A DNA stretch of 12,648 nt from the NCBI RefSeq assembly GCF_000003605.2, contig NW_003158767.1, positions 12,440-25,087 of the forward strand. Direction: 5' to 3'. This DNA comes from Saccoglossus kowalevskii. Taxonomy: Eukaryota; Hemichordata; Enteropneusta; Harrimaniidae. Shown here one piece after another: positions 8,060 through 12,648 of the stretch (positions are counted from its first letter, which is position 1; every line of letters begins with the position of its first letter). Both the position numbers and the translations under genes were made by a program. Below the pieces are notes generated by a model, which was not told the origin of the DNA, did not search any database, and saw nothing but the letters and a program-made list of their open reading frames with translations.

Positions 8060-8219
8060 ATTCGCATTTAAAAGAAGTGTACAAAACAAAATTGGTGTTG
8101 AACTCAATTTTAAGAGCATTCTAATATCCCCATATTTCACTACCATACAATAGAATAGGAACCACCATAATGTCAAATAGTTGGAATGATTTAAATATAG
8201 ACAGTTTTAATTTTCGTAT
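8060..8219 (-). pseudogene. non-LTR retrotransposon reverse transcriptase fragment
   Basis: On the minus strand, positions 8219-8121 encode 32 residues ending in FDIMVVPILLYGSEIWGY before a TAG. The pattern F-D-x-hydrophobic-V-x-P-I-L-x-Y-G-x-E-I-W-G is the conserved block just C-terminal to the reverse transcriptase fingers and palm of jockey/CR1/L2-type non-LTR elements, which copy themselves by target-primed reverse transcription. After the stop, the same frame continues with a stretch ending FNTNFVLYTSFKCE. It plausibly corresponds to the following 'KFCKLLLxVKK'-type helix before several stops (TAA) near 8060. No endonuclease domain, no catalytic FADD-type box and no intact frame are present, so the copy is dead and 5'-truncated or internally decayed. 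Clade assignment is not possible from this length. Confidence 0.7.
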
Positions 8220-8887
8220 TCAACACTTTTAGTTAGAAGATGGTCTTTCTACCCTGGGTTGCCTAATTTTATTTTGTTGGGTTTCAGCTAAGTAAAAAAA
8301 TCACGCCTATCAGATCAGCCAAACAATCTTACAATCAATGATAGACATTGAGAAATATATTAAAGTAAAATAAAATAAAAACCCAGTATTGGTACTGAAG
8401 AAATCAGTTACTACTACTGCAGGTTGGTCTACACATTTTTATTTTTTAATCATATTCCAAAACATTATTCAATCACTTTACACACTATTATGAATTAATT
8501 ATTCGTATTTTTGCACTAAAGATGACCCCACCCACTACTGGTATATACATTTATACCTGAAATTAGTGCTGCCCATGTGCTCACCTTTCCTATAAATTGC
8601 ACCCTCTGGTGTTGAAGCACCTCTAAGGCATACATTGGTGACACAAAAGTTGTCTATAATGTCGATATCATTTTGATCTTTATCCGTCCATCAATAAAGG
8701 ATGTTTTTGAGAAATTTGACTATTTTCTAGATGACGAATGACTACACAATCAAACACAGTGGTCGATTTAAACGACTTCGCCTTCACCAATATATGTCAT
8801 ATTAACATCACATACACCTTCCACCACTAGAGGGGGCAATTATAGAAATGGTGTATTGAAACTTATGTCTTGATTATAGAATACATC
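8220..8887. other. gene-free stretch with two CTCF-like words
   Basis: No gene is recognised. Two CTCF-like motifs occur in divergent orientation: the complement of GCACCCTCTGGTGT (8599-8612) and CCACTAGAGGGGGCA (8824-8838). Both depart from the consensus at the 3' side. AT-rich filler makes up the rest. Confidence 0.4.
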
Positions 8888-9025
8888 ATGGCAGGAAAAT
8901 GGACCACAGTCGAAACAAAAACCACTTGTAACATGGAAAGTTGAAATCAATCTGGTTATCGTATTGCTGACATTCTTAGCACTGGTAACACGCTTATGGA
9001 ACCTGGGGACCCCAAGAGAAATTGT
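8888..9025 (+). pseudogene. possible decayed exon with phase-0 donor (speculative)
   Basis: From ATG at 8888 the frame gives MAGKWTTVETKTTCNMES, then a TGA at 8942-8944. The same frame then stays open for 27 codons (NQSGYRIADILSTGNTLMEP followed by GDPKRNC), which end exactly before GTAAGT at 9026-9031, a consensus donor. The residue composition looks more protein-like than neighbouring frames, and local CpG is slightly higher. I do not recognise the family, and no good acceptor precedes the second part. Chance is a real possibility. Confidence 0.15.
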
Positions 9026-9064
9026 GTAAGTAATGAATTTAGTATTTTCGCAGTTTGTGTAATA

Positions 9065-9256
9065 TACTGTGAAATATTTTATTTTCACTTGGAATTAATT
9101 TTCGCTATTTTTGCTGAAGGAATTATTCAGTGAAAATAAATCCAGCGAGTATACCCTTTTTCCCATATTTTACATTCAACTTTTAAATAAATAAATTCCA
9201 CACAAAACACTCTTTTTGAAAATTAATTTCAGCTAAAATAAAAATATTTTACAGTA
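9065..9256 (-). mobile_element. MITE, copy 1 (minus orientation)
   Basis: The body 9067-9254 is flanked by TA on each side. The left end, CTGTGAAATATTTTATTTT, and the right end, AAAATAAAAATATTTTACAG, are inverted complements. Internal blocks such as GGAATTAATTTTCGCTATTT and TCAGTGAAAATAAATCCAGC match copy 2 (9691-9897) in reverse complement, so the two copies lie in opposite orientation. At about 188 bases and with no open frame it is a miniature non-autonomous element. The TA duplication suggests mobilisation by a Tc1/mariner-like or other TA-targeting transposase encoded elsewhere. Confidence 0.8.
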
Positions 9257-9688
9257 TTTGGATTCTGTGAGAGTTTTGATATTTCGCACAAATGTTGATC
9301 AGTGTACAAATTTGCCTGCTGAAAGTTTCCACAGATTCCCAATATGCATGGTGTCTGCAGCTAATGTGTGAACTACTGAGTGAATATTATATGTGTGCAG
9401 CTTACAATTGTTTTACAGACTAAGAATAATTTGGAATTCAATGAAGTGAATTTATGTACACAAATTTCTATGTACATGAATTGTTGGTTGGTTCATCCAT
9501 AGTACCCTTATCACTAGTCGGCTCTGGTAACATTTATTCACCGATACATAGTGCTATCTGGGGTTATAGTTGTTACCAACGTAACTAAAGAAATTCAGCA
9601 GTCATCATTATTTTGATGGTGTGTGTGATGGTTGTACAGTTTAGTGGGAAAAAGATGTGAATTGCATGCTGATTTGCATATATATAAA
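9257..9688. other. gene-free spacer between MITE copies
   Basis: No gene or repeat is recognised in this AT-rich spacer. Confidence 0.45.
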
Positions 9689-9899
9689 TACTGTAAAAGT
9701 TTAGTTGGAAATAATTTTCGCTGAAAAGACTTTTTGGGTGTTTTGAATGGAAATTATTTTCACTGATTTTTGGTGAGTTGAATGTAAAATAAAGGAAAAA
9801 AGGTACCTGTATATTCGCTGGATTTTTTTTTTACTGAATCATTCCTTCAGTGAAAATAGCGAAAATTAATTCCAAGTGAAAGTAAAGTATTTTACAGTA
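9689..9899 (+). mobile_element. MITE, copy 2 (plus orientation, longest interior)
   Basis: The body 9691-9897 (207 bases) runs from CTGTAAAAGTTTAG to AAAGTATTTTACAG with TA on both sides. It contains, in order, GCTGAAAAGACTTTTTGGG, ATTTTCACTGATTTTT, GTGAGTTGAATG, TTCGCTGGATTTTTT, ACTGAATCATTCC and TCAGTGAAAATAGCG. The reverse complement matches copy 1 over nearly its whole length, and the two outer arms match copy 3. It is the best local reference for the family. No transposase is encoded. Confidence 0.8.
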
Positions 9900-10204
9900 C
9901 ATTGTATTTGGGAAAAACGGAATTTGTCAGTCAGTCAAATTAATATGCAAGACTATGACATCAGTCTATTAATTAACCAATTGTATGTTAGAATGACATC
10001 AAGCTCACGTGCAGGGTTGTTTGTGATTTGTTGGTAAATTTAGCTCACAGAACTAAACAAATTTATGATCGTGGGTTACATGTATGTATATATAAACCCT
10101 TCATTTTGGTCATTAGAATTTGTCAAAGATTTCAGTGTGACTAGTCTCTATGATGCTGTGGCTGATTTTATACAACATGTCTACTGTACCAGTATTACAT
10201 CATA
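9900..10204. other. gene-free spacer between MITE copies
   Basis: No gene is recognised. One TACATGTA lies at 10077-10084. The plus frame at 10065-10247 runs into the left end of MITE copy 3 and has no known domain. Confidence 0.45.
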
Positions 10205-10466
10205 TACTGTAAAATACTTTATTTTAGCTGGAATGAATTTATGCTGAAAAGACTTTTTAGATGTTTTGTACGGAATTTATTTTCACTGAATCATACTTTC
10301 AGCGAAAATAACGTAATTAATTAAAAGGCGACAGTTGACGTGCCGCATCCTGTTCGATATGGAACTCATAGCGATGTATACAATGCATGTAAAATACATT
10401 GTTTATTTACATGAAATTCGAACACGCGCTGCGCGACGACCACCGCGCTTTAAGTATTTTACAGTA
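10205..10466 (+). mobile_element. MITE, copy 3: internal deletion plus nested insertion
   Basis: The body 10207-10464 starts CTGTAAAATACTTTATTTT and ends AAGTATTTTACAG, with TA on both sides. The left arm follows copy 2 through GCTGAAAAGACTTTTTAG and ATTTTCACTGA. It then jumps directly to ATCATACTTTCAGCGAAAAT, which corresponds to the right arm of copy 2, so the middle of the element is missing. The right arm is interrupted after about 10321 by some 128 bases of unrelated CpG-rich DNA, and the terminal repeat resumes near 10450. No coding frame is present. Confidence 0.7.
10322..10449. mobile_element. CpG-rich foldback insertion inside MITE copy 3
   Basis: This segment is absent from the other two MITE copies. 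Its CpG content stands out from the neighbourhood (ACGTGCCGC near 10339, CACGCGCTGCGCGACGACC near 10423-10441). It contains a hairpin ACAATG...CATTGT (about 10379-10401) and an outer inverted pair TGTTCGAT (near 10351) and ATTCGAACA (near 10417). The arms are imperfectly complementary over most of the segment, as in a small foldback element inserted into the MITE. Confidence 0.45.
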
Positions 10467-11210
10467 TAGGCTGCGATGAGTTTAATTTCCCTTATACTTG
10501 AAGTCGCTGCTAAGATCCCACTTGATCTAAATAAACTGCATTACTTTATTTGTTGTAACCATCTTTGAGATACGTACTGTACACTACGTTATGTTAAGTC
10601 AATCTCTGAAACACCACTACTTGAGATTGCTGGGTCACAATTTAGTAAATATACACATTGCTGCTGTACACAAGAGTGTTTATACCTAGTAGCTAAACTA
10701 GGTCAGGTACATCGTTTAGTGCCAGTATATTGTCTTGTTCATTAGGTGTACTAATTTGTGTATTTACCATTTAACATACTACATTGGGATAATCGTCCAT
10801 ATATGATTATCTAAAATCTTTATTAAGATGAGGAAGCCGTAAACTAGAATCAAGGTTCCTGTGAACATTAACTTAATAGCACCGATGATTTAATTACTCT
10901 CTGTGATAGATAATAATTTAAACAATTGCCCTAGTCTTCAGGCACACCAAAATTTATAACATTGGTACATGTATAGACAGAGAGTTGGTTTTTTGAGTAG
11001 AGTTGGAACATAGTGTGACAATTCTTGACATTATGGCGCAGTGTGAAGTGCACATAATAGCAAAAGTGACACAAGATGCTTTGTGATATTGTAGTGTGAC
11101 AGAGCAGCAGGACATTGATTTTAAGAGTCCAATAAGCATTGAATTATTTAAGTATGATAGTTGAAATTATTTGTTATAAATTTAGTAAAGAGTGTGAATT
11201 GAATTCATTG
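10467..11210. other. gene-free stretch
   Basis: No gene or repeat is recognised. TACATGTA occurs at 10966-10973. The minus frame at 10954-11139 has no known domain. Confidence 0.45.
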
Positions 11211-11214
11211 AGTG

Positions 11215-11545
11215 TTTCATTACCACTGGTCGCATAGTGGTTGTCACATCAGACTCATGATCGGTAGACCCAAGTTCAAATCCAACATTAAGCTGAACAT
11301 CAAAAGGGTCGACCCCTACCCTGGGTGAGTGTGCCACAGACTCAATGGGAAGGTCAGTCCACTGGCCGAGATTCATTTACTAACGAACTCGATTTTTGGG
11401 GGGAACCTTGGTTAAGGTACGCAGGTGCTTATGTTTGACCAAGCCTGGTTGACACCAGGATAGCGCATTAAAATTGCCATTTGATAGAGAGATGGCCACA
11501 CAGCCCTGTCATGTAGTTCCAAGCAAAAATGCACTATGTGTCAGC
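11215..11545 (+). mobile_element. tRNA-derived SINE
   Basis: The head has the internal RNA polymerase III promoter of a tRNA. An A-box-like GCATAGTGGTTGTCAC lies at 11232-11247 and a B box, AGTTCAAATCC, at 11273-11283, with normal tRNA spacing. Between them TCAGACTCATGATCGGT reads as a decayed anticodon arm with loop CTCATGA (anticodon CAT if the alignment holds), and the 3' half of the stem no longer pairs fully. The body that follows (CGACCCCTACCCTGGGTGAG, AAGCCTGGTTGACACCAGG and so on) is not tRNA and ends in A-rich DNA from about 11570. This is a retroposed SINE, not a working tRNA gene. The body family is not identified, and the 3' boundary could extend to the A tracts at 11570-11652. 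Confidence 0.65.
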
Positions 11546-12010
11546 ACTAGCACTTGCAATTTGCACAAACAAAAAAAAAGTCAGAAGAGACAACAGTGAC
11601 ATTCAATGTCCGGAACTGTCGCCTGGCACAAAAAAACTATTTAAAAAAAAAAAGTGTTCCATTGTTTAATGTTTCACTTTGATCCAAAATAATCCAAAGT
11701 AATAGTAAAATCTGTATTAGAAGCAGCATTCTTAATAGAAGGTCGCACCCATTCTTTTTGAATAATTGAGAACCAAAAATTCATGATTTCTTATATGTGT
11801 AGATACTCTAGTAGTAACCGCATACTCTCTGTTGCATTGTACCATTTAAATAGAAGCTGCAGCTTCTAATAAAGATTTTACAGTGTTGGATTGTTTCCCA
11901 TAATTTATACAATGTGGTGTAATATATAACTGATTCTAATTAATCAAAAGAACCCAGGCTAATTGATTGGGTTACAATTAGACATCCATCGTTGAAATAT
12001 ATTCATATTT
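11546..12010. other. gene-free stretch with A tracts
   Basis: No gene is recognised. A-rich tracts at about 11570-11578 and 11642-11652 may belong to the tail of the preceding SINE. A TTTTACAGTG word near 11878 resembles a solitary MITE terminus, but no partner end is visible. Confidence 0.4.
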
Positions 12011-12120
12011 AGAATAGAATAGAATAGAATAGAATAGAATAGAATAGAATAGAATAGAATAGAATAGAATAGAATAGAATAGAATAGAATAGAATAGATA
12101 GAACAGAATAGAATAGAATA
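12011..12120. repeat. (AGAAT)n microsatellite
   Basis: There are 17 perfect AGAAT units from 12011 to 12095, then an interruption (AGATAGAAC), then about three and a half further units to 12120. The minus-strand frame at 11978-12202 exists only because this pentamer is free of stops in that frame, so it is not a gene. Confidence 0.97.
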
Positions 12121-12205
12121 AATGCTTTATTACATCCCTAATTAAATCTGCCATTTCAGTTTTGATGATTGCTGTATTAAAGTTTTTTAAAATAAAGTAC
12201 AATTA
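12096..12205 (-). mobile_element. probable 3' end of a LINE or SINE with pentameric tail
   Basis: Read on the minus strand, AATAAA (complement of 12126-12131) is followed by GCATTT and then directly by repeating ATTCT units. A poly(A)-signal-like word followed by a short tandem tail is the usual 3' terminus of several non-LTR retroelements and the SINEs that use their machinery. The sequence upstream on that strand (12132-12205) has no recognisable coding part. The call rests only on this terminal arrangement. Confidence 0.35.
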
Positions 12206-12263
12206 AACTACACATACAATGGGCCATTCCAGTTTATATCTGCACCCCCCTGTTGATGTGGTC

Positions 12264-12648
12264 GGATTTCCAGCACTGTATGATGGGGAAAATACCCCGG
12301 AATTCCAACTGTATATGGAGAAACAGAATCTGGAAATCCAGACGAGTATGTAAAAAAAAATTCCCAGAAATCCAGGCAGATATGGCTACTAAATAAAATA
12401 TGGCCTAGTTTATCTCGCCACATACCGGTTGATGAGGTTGGATTTCCAACAGTATGACTAAAAAAAACTTGGAATTGGGCCAGTATGAAATAGTTATTAC
12501 TGAAATTAGATAAGGGTGGTTGCACGAATGAGCTCATCAACACCGTGAATCAGGACTAGTTTGGATTTCCCATTATCAAATATAAAATTTTGAACTTGGT
12601 AAATTAGCATATGATGAGAGTTATATTTGGAAATCCTACTCTGTATGG
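12264..12648. repeat. degenerate minisatellite, about 34-base unit
   Basis: A motif of the form GGA(A/T)(A/T)TCCA, a few bases, then (T)GTATG(G) recurs at 12264, 12299, 12332, 12366, 12440, 12471, 12563 and 12629. Spacings of 35, 33 and 34 at the start show the unit length. The gap of 74 fits two units with one decayed, and 31 is a shortened one. A larger duplication is also visible: TTGATGTGGTCGGATTTCCA (12252-12271) recurs as TTGATGAGGTTGGATTTCCA (12428-12447). The array continues to the last base of the window. The 111-codon minus frame at 12208-12543 lies over it, contains only repeat-derived residues and is not called a gene. Confidence 0.7.

Noticed and set aside
7947-8153. 68-codon plus-strand frame
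   Set aside because: It is antisense to the reverse transcriptase relic, which has the recognisable conserved block.
11232-11300. Functional tRNA gene
   Set aside because: The A and B boxes are present but the anticodon stem no longer pairs fully, and a long non-tRNA body follows, so it is a SINE head.
11978-12202. Minus-strand frame with a repeating SILFY pattern
   Set aside because: It is produced by the (AGAAT)n microsatellite, which has no stops in that frame.
12208-12543. 111-codon minus-strand open frame, the longest in the window
   Set aside because: It lies across the 34-base degenerate minisatellite. Its residues repeat with the DNA unit and no domain is recognisable.
1-12648. CRISPR array, bacterial operon or phage content
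   Set aside because: There are no direct-repeat/spacer arrays, no dense coding and no ribosome-binding sites. Composition and repeats are those of an animal genome.

Overview
This window looks like nuclear DNA from an invertebrate animal. It is AT-rich by eye and has no open reading frame longer than about 110 codons. It is crowded with short inverted-repeat elements, microsatellites and degraded retroelement pieces. It carries about ten copies of the palindrome TACATGTA, a word I associate with mollusc and other lophotrochozoan genomes. That taxonomic reading is an inference. I recognise no intact protein-coding gene, rRNA gene, functional tRNA gene or CRISPR array.

Layout. Positions 1-4530 are AT-rich and CpG-poor. 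They hold an inverted pair of short repeat fragments (411-495 and 1263-1338), a 56-base repeat present twice (615-672 and 804-858), a possible degenerate interspersed repeat near 2180-2310 and a few simple repeats. From about 4540 to 6700 CpG becomes clearly more frequent. This zone holds a TATA/initiator pair (4968-5001), a cluster resembling NRF1, nuclear-receptor, YY1 and ZNF143 sites (5121-5198), a second cluster with a YY1-like and an ETS/GABP-like site (5846-5950), and a 9-codon ATG exon candidate ending at a GTGAGT donor (6117-6143). It is the best candidate for a promoter region, possibly divergent, with the CpG-poor flanks being introns or transcribed DNA on either side.

Positions 6560-7830 contain three foldback or terminal-inverted-repeat structures. 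At 8121-8219, on the minus strand, a 32-residue open frame keeps the non-LTR reverse transcriptase C-terminal signature around VPILLYGSEIWGY. Between 9065 and 10466 lie three copies of one MITE family with TA target duplications. The third copy carries an internal deletion between short direct repeats and a nested CpG-rich insertion.

A tRNA-derived SINE occupies roughly 11215-11545. A long (AGAAT)n array at 12011-12120 abuts what reads as a minus-strand LINE or SINE 3' end. The last 385 bases (12264-12648) are a degenerate minisatellite of about 34 bases per unit that runs off the window.

Overall the window is best read as a regulatory or intronic/intergenic stretch shaped by mobile elements. 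No set of genes acting together can be demonstrated from it.
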